Source of the DNA: RGIG3009 sp045653425
GTDB taxonomy: Bacteria; Bacillota; Clostridia; Oscillospirales; Acutalibacteraceae
Direction of reading: 5' to 3'
Length of the DNA: 15,114 bases
Assembly (NCBI GenBank): GCA_045653425.1
Contig: JAZOLU010000038.1
Span: 1 to 15,114, forward strand
Part shown: positions 1 to 6,278 of the stretch, piece by piece
Position numbering within the stretch: position 1 is the stretch's first letter
How the letters are laid out: the number at the start of each line of letters is the position of its first letter
Made by a program: the position numbers and the translations under genes
The notes under the pieces: model-generated
The model's database searches: none
What the model saw: only the letters and a program-made list of their open reading frames with translations
What the model was told of the DNA's origin: nothing

Positions 1-411
1 CTTTCTGCAATTGGAACTACATTAGCTACGATTGTTGGTATTGTTGGTATTTGGTTAAATTTGTGGGACAAAACAAAAAAATTACATATTCATTTTGAAA
101 CGGTACCCAGTTTCAAAATTTACCTATCTAACAATTCACTCAGAACAATTGCAATAACCAAAATTATATATTGTATAAACACACATGTGTTTCATGTTGA
201 ATATTTTGACGGTTTGAGAGAATTGAATTTGGCACCAGCAACAACGCAAAATATAGACATAATTAAGCAAGATGTTTATAGGGCTTATTGTAAGACAAAT
301 ATGTCTGCGATTTGCTCCCCTAATGACAATGTAAAAATCATTCTTTATGACAATTATGGCAGAAAATACACCATAAAAACCGATTTGAGTATTAGTGCTT
401 TTCAAGAATGA
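1..411 (+). CDS. Hypothetical membrane protein, 5' end outside the window
   Basis: The reading frame is open from the first base of the window to a TGA at 409-411, so the true start lies upstream and only the last 136 codons are seen. The first 20 or so visible residues are hydrophobic (LSAIGTTLATIVGIVGIWL) and look like one membrane helix. A basic stretch (KTKK) follows, then about 110 soluble residues alternating in a beta-like way, with no motif I recognise. The helix-then-KK order suggests the soluble tail is cytoplasmic, but this is weak. The stretch is clearly more AT-rich than the his genes, which fits acquired DNA. Small membrane proteins of this build occur in phage, plasmid and defence regions; no function can be assigned. 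Confidence 0.6.
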   Translation, partial: LSAIGTTLATIVGIVGIWLNLWDKTKKLHIHFETVPSFKIYLSNNSLRTIAITKIIYCINTHVFHVEYFDGLRELNLAPATTQNIDIIKQDVYRAYCKTNMSAICSPNDNVKIILYDNYGRKYTIKTDLSISAFQE

Positions 412-455
412 CCCCAACCTAATTCAAAATCGTTCACAATAATTTATCAATTACC

Positions 456-491
456 GCGCCTACTTATAATAGGCGCAGTGATTTTGTTTTT
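456..491 (+). terminator. Possible rho-independent terminator after the first gene
   Basis: A perfect 7-bp GC-rich stem (GCGCCTA at 456-462, TAGGCGC at 470-476) encloses a 7-nt loop. After five bases comes a T-rich run (482-491, ttttgttttt). It sits 45 bp after the stop of the gene ending at 411. The gap between stem and T-run makes it a weak match to the classic form. The rest of 412-571 holds no gene. It contains a small GCAA-capped hairpin (AGCC/GGCT, 537-548) in the leader of the next gene, and no convincing promoter. Confidence 0.4.
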
Positions 492-571
492 CGGGGACTT
501 GACTTTTTGGAAATTTTGAGCATCTTTATTAAACCAAGCCGCAAGGCTAATATTTTGAAAGAGGTGCTTTT

Positions 572-766
572 ATGAAAAACCAAAAGCCATTGCCGGGGAT
601 GACCCCCGAAGAAACCGAAAGACAGCTACACTATATGAACGCTGTCATTATGTTCAAGATGATGCACTCCCGTCACATCATCCACGAAAAAGAACTGCAT
701 CTTTGCAAGGAGGAGATGCTGAAAAAGTACAAACCGCCGTTCGATCCGTACAAAGATGAGGTGTAA
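572..766 (+). CDS. Small SHOCT-like protein, probable mobile-element gene
   Basis: This is a 64-residue charged protein with an ATG start preceded by a purine-rich site (gaaagaggtg). The second half (residues about 35-55: HIIHEKELHLCKEEMLKKY) matches the general pattern of the SHOCT short C-terminal domain: a hydrophobic residue, an acidic pair starting a helix, then K-x-x-hydrophobic-L. Residues 20-34 are rich in Met and hydrophobic side chains and could form an amphipathic helix. In Clostridia, small SHOCT-like proteins of 50-65 residues are commonly found just upstream of large serine recombinases in integrative elements; that is recalled family context. No recombinase follows here. The call rests on pattern, not on a catalytic motif, and the exact role of such proteins is not known to me. 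Confidence 0.6.
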   Translation: MKNQKPLPGMTPEETERQLHYMNAVIMFKMMHSRHIIHEKELHLCKEEMLKKYKPPFDPYKDEV

Positions 767-768
767 AA

Positions 769-882
769 ATGGCTCAAAATCAGCATTTGCACCCCCTTGG
801 GTCAAAAAACAACCATTTTGCACCCCCGACCCTCAAAAATCAAGCAAAATGCACCCCCTCCCAATTTTTGTATCAAAATTAG
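769..882 (+). CDS. Possible 37-residue ORF spanning the 31-bp repeats
   Basis: An ATG at 769, two bases after the SHOCT-like gene's stop, has a good ribosome binding site (gaggtg, 758-763) and opens a 37-codon frame ending in TAG at 880-882. The peptide (MAQNQHLHPLGSK... ending FLYQN) has no recognisable domain. The three DNA repeats it crosses fall in three different frames, so they were not selected as a repeated peptide. It may be translated by coupling, may be the leftover N-terminus of a lost downstream gene, or may be chance. An overlapping frame (756-944) runs through a terminator hairpin and is less likely. Confidence 0.22.
   Translation: MAQNQHLHPLGSKNNHFAPPTLKNQAKCTPSQFLYQN
788..880 (+). 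repeat. Three direct repeats with exact 31-bp period
   Basis: The 9-mer TGCACCCCC occurs at 788-796, 819-827 and 850-858, each copy starting exactly 31 bp after the previous one. Units 1 and 2 also share a TCAAAAA-CAA block 14 bp into the repeat and agree at about 21 of 31 positions. A partial copy of that A-rich block (tcaaaatcagcatt) lies just upstream at 774-787. Unit 3 keeps only the C-rich core. Since 31 bp is about three helical turns, the copies lie on one face of the DNA, as in iterons or recombinase arm sites. Confidence 0.7.
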
Positions 883-895
883 CCGTCATCTTCAT

Positions 896-929
896 AAAAG
901 CACTCACGGCTTTTGCCGTGGGTGCTTTT
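896..929. terminator. Strong bidirectional terminator-like hairpin
   Basis: A 15-bp stem (896-910 with 915-929) closes on a TTTT loop. All pairs are Watson-Crick except one T-G. The stem is flanked by four A on the left and four T on the right, so it can work on either strand. It lies 130 bp after the SHOCT-like gene and would end that transcript. Confidence 0.8.
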
Positions 930-939
930 ATCTTTACAA

Positions 940-1077
940 AGTGACAGGAGTCGAAAGGCCGTGAAGAAAACGCCGCGGTGTCGGCGTTTTTAGGCTGTCG
1001 CGTTGAACCGCCCTAACGGGCTGTACCGAAACTCATAGACGAGATGTAACTGCCGCACTGTACAATGACCTGTCACT
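940..1077. other. Non-coding stretch bounded by a 9-bp inverted repeat
   Basis: AGTGACAGG at 940-948 is the reverse complement of CCTGTCACT at 1069-1077. Inside lie a 9-bp hairpin (967-990) and a short GCCC/GGGC hairpin (1010-1021). I see no gene in 883-1132. The arrangement could be a multi-stem RNA with a closing helix, or the end of a mobile element with short inverted repeats; the sequence does not decide between them. A readable frame of about 20 codons crosses it on the plus strand without a start codon or ribosome site. Confidence 0.3.
967..991 (+). terminator. Rho-independent terminator-like hairpin
   Basis: AAAACGCCG (967-975) pairs with CGGCGTTTT (982-990) around a 6-nt loop and is followed by one more T. 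Five consecutive T end the structure. It is the second of three such stems in 225 bp, in a stretch with no gene. Confidence 0.6.
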
Positions 1078-1084
1078 CGGACCA

Positions 1085-1120
1085 AAAACGAGGAATGACT
1101 TTACTGTCATTCCTCGTTTT
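1085..1120. terminator. Terminator of the minus-strand lipoprotein gene, bidirectional
   Basis: A perfect 15-bp stem (AAAACGAGGAATGAC at 1085-1099, its complement at 1106-1120) encloses a 6-nt loop. On the minus strand the structure ends in a run of five T (complement of 1084-1088). It lies 12 bp beyond the stop of the lipoprotein gene at 1133, the expected place for its terminator. On the plus strand it also ends in TTTT and would stop transcription entering from the left. Confidence 0.85.
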
Positions 1121-1132
1121 GCTTTTCGCCGT

Positions 1133-2710
1133 TCAACGACTGTCACTCAGGTGCGTTATACCCATAAATCGATTTCCGCCGCTTACGATTTGAAAATCAC
1201 CGGTTAATCCCTGCGCAACCGCACCGTTACCGTTCGGATTCGGCATAGGGTCGGTTTGACCGTCCGGTTTTTTCGGTGGCTCAGCACCTGCCGGCGGCTT
1301 TTGCCCTCCGAGTGGTTCTTCTTCACCGTTTGGCGGTTGGGGTCTTTCCTGCGGCACATCGCCTACGGGCGATTCAACATTTTCCGGGAGTTCAGGGGGC
1401 GTTGTGTCTCCAAAACCCATCCCCGGCTTGCCGAAACCACCCGTCACACCGCCGCTTTGCCCCGCTAGTTGTTTGCCGTCACTCCAAAGCGTGTATGAAC
1501 CCTCCGTTAAATCGGAACTGCTGTACACCAATATGGAATACGCGTTTTCGGCCGTATGTTGCATCACGGATTCCCCGTCTGCATTTTTCAGTTCAAGCGC
1601 ACCACAGGCGTTCTGTTTTTGTGCAAAATTGAACACGGCATAAGTTTGACCGCCGTCCTCAATTCTATCCAGCATATTTCCGGTTGCCATTACCGTTCCG
1701 CCGTTAATGTGAATGCCCTTATCCGAATCAATTCCTGCATCTGCACTGTCAGAGCAAGCGGCAGCGATAACCGTTCCGCCGTTGATAACCAGCCATCCGT
1801 TGGAATCAATACCGTCCCCCTCGCCTGTTTCACCCGTAACCGTAATTCTTAACACACCGCCGTTTACGGTAGTAACGGAAACTTCGTCCTCGTTGGTGTT
1901 AATACCGTCATTACCGGAACGGATGTTGATGTTACCACCGTGAACGGTTAGGTGCAATTCGGTGTCAAGCCCCTCGTTGGCAGCGTTAATATTGAGCACG
2001 CCGGTGTTCTGTTCGCCGCCGTAAATGTTCATTGACATTTTGGAGTAAAACGCGCCGTCGTATTTATGCAGTTTGTCCGCATCCTCCACCTCGGTGCCGT
2101 CTTTATTCAAAACGACTGTATCGGGTTCATAAATGCGCTCAACATAGGAGCCGTTCACGGTGTTTACAGTGCCATCCGCAATATACACGTTGGCACCGGC
2201 AGCCGAAGTATCCACCTTGTTGCTTGCCTTTTCCGTGTCGGTGTTACCGCACTCATAAACATTGTAAAAAATCACCGCCGGAGCAACCTCGCAGGTGATA
2301 TCCACCCCGTTTAAGATAAGCGTTACCACCGCATCGGGGTCTTTTTTTGCATTCTTACCCAAATCCACGGCAATCTGACCATAAGACAATTCACCGCTGA
2401 CGGTATACGTACCGGCTCGCGTAATATGAATCACGGTATGCTTCGCCGCCTCTTCCTTACTATGAGCATCCTTTTCCGTGCCCTCACCGTAGGTAAAATC
2501 CTTACCTGCTTCATAGTACACAATATCATTGGCCGTATACACGGCATTTCCGGATTGGGTTGGCGCAACTTCACCGTCCACTGTAATCGTCTCATTGCTG
2601 AGTTCAATTTTAGTCGTCGGTTGCTTTGCCGAAGAATCAGGTGCTTTTCCGCACGCGCTCAACAATACCGTTGCCATCAGTAAAAGTGCGGCTATTTTTG
2701 AAAACTTCAC
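1133..2710 (-). CDS. Secreted lipoprotein with Cthe_2159-like carbohydrate-binding beta-helix
   Basis: A 525-residue protein with a GTG start at 2710-2708, preceded by a good ribosome site (aaagggtga). Residues 1-20 are a lipoprotein signal with lipobox LSAC; the mature protein would begin at Cys20 and be anchored outside the membrane. Residues about 60-410 show repeated short beta-strand turns rich in Gly and Asp (NGG, HGGN, DGINTN, DGIDSN, AGIDSD), as in the calcium-binding right-handed beta-helix family typified by Clostridium thermocellum Cthe_2159, which binds cellulose and polygalacturonate-type sugars. Residues about 419-496 are a Gly/Pro/Glu-rich low-complexity tail, and a short strand-like segment closes the protein. 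No catalytic motif is visible, so a binding or adhesion role is more likely than hydrolysis. The gene is monocistronic, divergent from the his operon, with its own terminator. Confidence 0.8.
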   Translation of the reverse strand: MKFSKIAALLLMATVLLSACGKAPDSSAKQPTTKIELSNETITVDGEVAPTQSGNAVYTANDIVYYEAGKDFTYGEGTEKDAHSKEEAAKHTVIHITRAGTYTVSGELSYGQIAVDLGKNAKKDPDAVVTLILNGVDITCEVAPAVIFYNVYECGNTDTEKASNKVDTSAAGANVYIADGTVNTVNGSYVERIYEPDTVVLNKDGTEVEDADKLHKYDGAFYSKMSMNIYGGEQNTGVLNINAANEGLDTELHLTVHGGNINIRSGNDGINTNEDEVSVTTVNGGVLRITVTGETGEGDGIDSNGWLVINGGTVIAAACSDSADAGIDSDKGIHINGGTVMATGNMLDRIEDGGQTYAVFNFAQKQNACGALELKNADGESVMQHTAENAYSILVYSSSDLTEGSYTLWSDGKQLAGQSGGVTGGFGKPGMGFGDTTPPELPENVESPVGDVPQERPQPPNGEEEPLGGQKPPAGAEPPKKPDGQTDPMPNPNGNGAVAQGLTGDFQIVSGGNRFMGITHLSDSR

Positions 2711-2740
2711 CGTATCACCCTTTCTATAATCTGTATTGCC

Positions 2741-2793
2741 ATCCTACCACCCCATTGTGAAATTGTTGTGAAATCGTTGTAAATTATCGTGAA
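2741..2793 (-). promoter_or_regulatory. Promoter of the lipoprotein gene with four PhoP-like boxes
   Basis: Read on the minus strand, four hexamers occur in a row: TTCACG (2793-2788), TTTACA (2783-2778), TTCACA (2772-2767) and TTCACA (2761-2756). Steps are 10, 11 and 11 bp. This fits the TTHACA boxes with 4-6 bp gaps bound by PhoP and related OmpR-type response regulators in Firmicutes. Downstream is a TAGGAT that could be the -10 (2746-2741), with no good -35. With a start near 2734 the boxes would span about -22 to -59, where activators of this class bind. A GCGGTT/AACCGC dyad (2796-2809) flanks them. Confidence 0.45.
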
Positions 2794-2859
2794 TTGCGGT
2801 TAAAACCGCGTTTTATCTCATACAAGTCGCAGCTTAGCCAAATTATATGCAAAAAGCCA

Positions 2860-2888
2860 TTGACTTTATTACTTTAATGTGTTAAAAT
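2860..2888 (+). promoter_or_regulatory. Sigma-A promoter of the yerC-his operon
   Basis: TTGACT (2860-2865) and TAAAAT (2883-2888) are separated by exactly 17 bp, close to the sigma-A consensus. Transcription would start near 2894-2896, leaving a leader of about 40 nt before the ATG at 2937. That is too short for a T-box or a leader peptide attenuator. No other promoter of this quality is apparent before the downstream his genes. Confidence 0.75.
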
Positions 2889-2913
2889 GTCAGTTGTTGT
2901 TTTGTGTGCAACA
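2873..2913 (+). promoter_or_regulatory. Candidate operator dyads over the his promoter
   Basis: Two short inverted repeats overlap the promoter and start site. One is TTTAA-TGTG-TTAAA (2873-2886), covering the -10 element. The other is TGTTG (2895-2899) with CAACA (2909-2913), just after the expected start. Either would suit a dimeric repressor such as the TrpR-like product of the first gene. I do not know that family's binding sequence well enough to choose, and AT-rich dyads of this size can arise by chance. Confidence 0.25.
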
Positions 2914-2936
2914 GAATGAGAGAAAAGGTGAAGAAA

Positions 2937-3233
2937 ATGAAAGAAATTCATAATGAATCAACCGAGAAATTTTTCAAAGCCATTCTGAATTTGGAAACCA
3001 CCGAGGAATGTAAGCATTTTTTTGAAGATATTTGCACAATAAAGGAATTGCAGGATATGTCGCAACGGCTGGAAGTGGCTTTTCTTCTTGATGAGGGCAA
3101 AAGTTATCAGGAGGTGCTGGCACAAACAGGAGTAAGCACGGCTACCATAAGCCGCGTCAACAAGTGCCTCAATTACGGAAGCGGCGGTTACCGAGAGGTT
3201 ATTGACAAATTTTCCGCAGGAGATGACAAGTAA
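2937..3233 (+). CDS. yerC: YerC/YecD-family TrpR-like regulator, first gene of the his operon
   Basis: The product is 98 residues from the ATG at 2937, chosen because the ribosome site AAAGGTG (2924-2930) lies six bases upstream. Starts at GTG 2904 or ATG 2916 lack one and fall near the expected transcript start. The whole length matches the YerC/YecD group of TrpR-related proteins: ECKHFFEDICTIKELQDMSQR at 24-44, then a helix-turn-helix (about 54-80) with the hallmark STATISRVN and CLNYG. TrpR relatives act as dimers binding palindromic operators. A TrpR-family factor called HisR has been proposed to control histidine genes in Gram-positive bacteria, and the position here, one base ahead of hisZ, fits that role. 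The co-repressor is presumably histidine, by inference only. Confidence 0.88.
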   Translation: MKEIHNESTEKFFKAILNLETTEECKHFFEDICTIKELQDMSQRLEVAFLLDEGKSYQEVLAQTGVSTATISRVNKCLNYGSGGYREVIDKFSAGDDK

Positions 3234-3234
3234 A

Positions 3235-4362
3235 ATGGATATAAATAGCAACGTTTTTAAGAACGAAGAAAAGGCGGTCTTTCATCTTCGTCAGCTTTAC
3301 GGTAAGTTTGGGTATTCGCAATATAAAATGAGTAAGTTTGAGGAGTACGACCTGTATGTCCGAAACAAGGATTTTCTGGTTTCCGACAGTGTTATTACGT
3401 TTACCGACACCAACGGCAAACTGCTTGCGTTAAAGCCGGACGTTACTCTTTCCATAATAAAGAATACCAAGGACGAAAAAAACACCGTTAATAAAGTATA
3501 TTATAACGAAAACGTTTACCGTATCTCCAAGGGGGCTCATTCGTTTAAGGAGATAATGCAGTCCGGCTTGGAATGTATGGGCGATATTGATAACTATAAC
3601 ATTTACGAAGTGCTGATGCTCGCCTGTGAAAGTTTGAAAAGCATATCGGCGGATTGTATTCTGGATATATCCAATCTGGATATTCTGCGTGATGTTATTG
3701 AGAACGTAAACATCTCGGATGTGAACAAAAAGAACATACTCAAATGCGCCAGCGAAAAAAACACGCACGAAATTGCCAAGATATGTTCCAACGAAGGCAT
3801 AGACCCCCAAAAAACAGCGGCATTAACAAAACTCATAGCCGCGTACGGGTCGCCTGAAACGGTTATTTGTATGCTGGAAACCGAACTTTCGGGGCTGATT
3901 GAACAACAAAAAATAGACGACCTTAAAGCCGTGACGAATGCGCTTTCCCTAAACGGCTACGGGGATATGATAAGAATTGATTTTTCCGTTATAAACGATA
4001 TGAACTATTACAACGGAATCGTTTTTAAGGGATTTATCAACGGTATCCCCACAGGCGTTCTTTCGGGCGGTCAGTACGATAAACTGATGAAAAAAATGGG
4101 AAGAAAATCGGGAGCCATTGGGTTTGCCGTTTATTTGGACACGCTGGAACGGTTTAACGAAAAAGAAAAGGGATTTGATGTGGACACCGTGATATTGTAT
4201 ACGGAAAACGATGATATTCAATCCCTGAACAACGCCATAAAAATGCTGGCGGATAACGGCAAAAGTGTTATGGCGCAAAAAGCGATTCCCCAAGACATTA
4301 ACTACAAGCAACTTCTCAAATTAAACGACAAAGGGGTGGTAATTGTTGAAACCCATGCTTAA
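3235..4362 (+). CDS. hisZ: ATP phosphoribosyltransferase regulatory subunit HisZ
   Basis: The protein is 375 residues and a paralogue of the histidyl-tRNA synthetase catalytic core. It partners short HisG to form the octameric enzyme for the first step of histidine synthesis and carries feedback control. Visible class II features are the LALKPDVT segment, the motif 2-like stretch (VYYNENVYR, then HSFKEIMQSG), and the motif 3-like end GVLSGGQYDKLM...GAIGFAV. Where true synthetases have RGLDYY, this protein has NDMNYY, so the key catalytic Arg is missing, as expected for HisZ. A short C-terminal segment (about 315-375) looks like a reduced anticodon-binding fold. ATG 3235 is preferred: AGGAG (3218-3222) lies 12 bases upstream, the gap to yerC is one base, and the upstream TTG (3202) and ATG (3223) fit less well. 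Confidence 0.9.
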   Translation: MDINSNVFKNEEKAVFHLRQLYGKFGYSQYKMSKFEEYDLYVRNKDFLVSDSVITFTDTNGKLLALKPDVTLSIIKNTKDEKNTVNKVYYNENVYRISKGAHSFKEIMQSGLECMGDIDNYNIYEVLMLACESLKSISADCILDISNLDILRDVIENVNISDVNKKNILKCASEKNTHEIAKICSNEGIDPQKTAALTKLIAAYGSPETVICMLETELSGLIEQQKIDDLKAVTNALSLNGYGDMIRIDFSVINDMNYYNGIVFKGFINGIPTGVLSGGQYDKLMKKMGRKSGAIGFAVYLDTLERFNEKEKGFDVDTVILYTENDDIQSLNNAIKMLADNGKSVMAQKAIPQDINYKQLLKLNDKGVVIVETHA

Positions 4363-4984
4363 CATCGCTCTGCCCAAAGGGAGACTGGGCGAAAAAGTAT
4401 ACGCTATGTTTGAAAAGGCGGGTTTTGAATGCCCCTCCATTAAAGAAAATAACCGAAAACTTATTTTTGAAAATGAGGAACTGCGTATCCGTTATTTTTG
4501 GGTCAAGCCCTCCGATTCCGCCATATACGTTGAACGAGGCGCGGCGGACATTGGGGTAGCAGGAAAAGATATTCTTTTGGAATACAATCCTGATGTTTAT
4601 GAACTTTTGGACTTAGACATAGGCAAATGCCGAATGGCGGTTGCCGCCAAAAAGGAGTTCCGCGACGACCCGCAAAAAACGCTGAAAGTCGCAACAAAAT
4701 TCACCAACATTGCGCAAAACTTTTACGCGTCAAAGGGACGAGAGATTGATATGATTCACCTCAACGGCTCTATTGAGATTGCCCCCATTTTGGGCCTTTC
4801 CGACGTGATTGTGGATATTGTGGAAACCGGCACGACGTTAAAAGAAAACCATCTTGAAGTAAAAGAAACCATCTTCCCCATCAGCGCACGTCTTATAGCA
4901 AACAAATCCAGTTATAAATTCAAAAATCAACAAATTGAGAAAATCCTGCGTGGGTTATCCTTGCAGGTAGAGGCGGAAAAATGA
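4346..4984 (+). CDS. hisG: ATP phosphoribosyltransferase catalytic subunit HisG, short form
   Basis: This enzyme joins ATP and PRPP to give phosphoribosyl-ATP, the committed step of histidine synthesis. The protein is about 212 residues, the short form that lacks the C-terminal regulatory domain and needs HisZ, encoded just upstream with 17 bp overlap. Visible are the N-terminal IALPKGRLGE signature, the ERGAADIGVAGKD segment, and the PRPP loop VDIVETGTTLKEN. The start is uncertain. TTG 4343, TTG 4346 and ATG 4355 are in frame; the ribosome site AAGGGGTGG (4331-4339) fits TTG 4346 best (6-base gap), while ATG 4355 gives the simplest N-terminus but is 15 bases away. The last codons overlap hisD by 4 bp (ATGA). 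Confidence 0.93.
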   Translation: MKPMLNIALPKGRLGEKVYAMFEKAGFECPSIKENNRKLIFENEELRIRYFWVKPSDSAIYVERGAADIGVAGKDILLEYNPDVYELLDLDIGKCRMAVAAKKEFRDDPQKTLKVATKFTNIAQNFYASKGREIDMIHLNGSIEIAPILGLSDVIVDIVETGTTLKENHLEVKETIFPISARLIANKSSYKFKNQQIEKILRGLSLQVEAEK

Positions 4985-6255
4985 TTAAGATATTAACATA
5001 CGGTGAAGTTGACAACAAAGACATTTTTGCAAGAGCCGTACCCGAAATGGACGTTGCGGCAACGGTAAGGGAAATTATAGAAACCGTAAAAAAAGAAGGC
5101 GACGCCGCTCTTTTTAAGTATGGCGAAAAATTTGATAAAGCGGTGTTGGACTCTCTTGAGGTTACGCAGAAAGAAATAGACGAAGCATTTGCCGCTGTTC
5201 CTGCGGAATTTATCCAAATACTTGAAAAAGCGGCAGCAAACATACGAAAATTCCACGAAAAACAGGTGCGCAACAGTTTTATTATCAACGACGAGGACGG
5301 CATTGTCGTTGGGCAAAAAATCATTCCCGTGGATAAAGCGGGGTTGTACGTGCCCGGCGGCACGGCGGCGTATCCCTCCACGGTTCTTATGGATTCCATT
5401 CCCGCCAAAATTGCCGGAGTTAAGGAAATTGTGATAACCACGCCCCCAACGGCAAACGGTAAAGTAAACCCCGTCATACTGGCGGCGGCAAAAATTGCGG
5501 GTGTGGATAGAATCTTCAAGGTTGGCGGTGCTGGGGCGATTGCCGCCTTGGCTTACGGCACACAAACCATCCCCAAGGTAGATAAAATTGTGGGGCCCGG
5601 CAACGCCTTTGTTGCGGAAGCCAAAAAACAGGTGTTTGGTAACGTTTCCATTGATATGATTGCCGGTCCTTCGGAGATACTCATTGTTTCCGACGGAAAA
5701 ACCAACCCAAAATTTGCGGCGGCAGACCTGCTTTCGCAAGCCGAACACGACAGAATGGCAAGTGCCGTTTTGGTTACGGATTGTATGGCGTTTGCCAAGG
5801 CCGTGCAAGCCGAGATTGAAAAGCAGATTCCCTGCTTGGAACGGCAGGAGATTGCTCGCGCCTCCATTGACAACAACGGAAAAATTATTGTGGCAGATAC
5901 GCTGGAAAAAGCCATTGAAATCTCCAATGAGATAGCACCCGAACATTTGGAACTGTGTGTTGACTCGCCCTTTGATTATCTGGATAAGATAAAACACGCC
6001 GGTTCCGTATTTATGGGCCGCTACTGCCCCGAAGCGTTGGGGGACTACTATGCGGGACCCAACCATACCCTCCCCACCAGCGGCACGGCTAAATTTTCCA
6101 GCCCCCTTTCCGTTGACGATTTTATTAAGAAAACGCAATACACCTACTACACCAAGGATGCGTTGGCAAGCGTTGCCAATGACGTAGCGTACTTTGCCCA
6201 AAAAGAGGGTTTGACCGCACACGCCAAAAGTGCTACCATCCGCTTTGAGGATTGA
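4981..6255 (+). CDS. hisD: Histidinol dehydrogenase HisD
   Basis: A zinc enzyme of 424 residues that oxidises L-histidinol to L-histidine in two NAD-dependent steps, the last reactions of the pathway. The zinc ligands known from the E. coli enzyme align with Gln253, His256 (SQAEHD), Asp355 (GDYYAGPNH) and His414 (TAHAK). The catalytic Glu-His pair is Glu321-His322 in APEHLEL. The signatures DMIAGPSEIL and AGLYVPGG are also present. Length is normal for the family. The start overlaps the hisG stop (ATGA at 4981), implying translational coupling. The long minus-strand open frame across this gene is a compositional shadow. Confidence 0.97.
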   Translation: MIKILTYGEVDNKDIFARAVPEMDVAATVREIIETVKKEGDAALFKYGEKFDKAVLDSLEVTQKEIDEAFAAVPAEFIQILEKAAANIRKFHEKQVRNSFIINDEDGIVVGQKIIPVDKAGLYVPGGTAAYPSTVLMDSIPAKIAGVKEIVITTPPTANGKVNPVILAAAKIAGVDRIFKVGGAGAIAALAYGTQTIPKVDKIVGPGNAFVAEAKKQVFGNVSIDMIAGPSEILIVSDGKTNPKFAAADLLSQAEHDRMASAVLVTDCMAFAKAVQAEIEKQIPCLERQEIARASIDNNGKIIVADTLEKAIEISNEIAPEHLELCVDSPFDYLDKIKHAGSVFMGRYCPEALGDYYAGPNHTLPTSGTAKFSSPLSVDDFIKKTQYTYYTKDALASVANDVAYFAQKEGLTAHAKSATIRFED

Positions 6256-6278
6256 AACCATACGGAGATGCAAACGTT

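Noticed and set aside
788..880. CRISPR array
   Set aside because: Only three units, with just 9 bases shared by all; the spacing is 31 bp in total, there is no long exact repeat, and no cas gene is present.
756..944. A 62-codon frame overlapping the end of the SHOCT-like gene
   Set aside because: Its C-terminal part is encoded by the terminator hairpin at 896-929 and its start lies inside the upstream gene without a matching ribosome site.
1021..1050. Hammerhead ribozyme core
   Set aside because: A CGAAAC is present at 1027-1032, but no CUGANGA box with suitable stems is found nearby.
1071..1148. Direct repeat TGTCACTC at 1071 and 1141 as a target-site duplication
   Set aside because: Only 8 bases, and the second copy lies inside the coding end of the lipoprotein gene; too short to separate from chance.
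2889..2936. T-box riboswitch or His leader peptide before the his operon
   Set aside because: The leader is about 40 nt, with no T-box sequence, no terminator/antiterminator pair and no run of CAC or CAT codons.
4993..6273. A 426-codon open frame on the minus strand antisense to hisD
   Set aside because: It lies wholly across hisD, whose motifs and zinc ligands are intact; the antisense product shows no family motif and is a codon-bias shadow.
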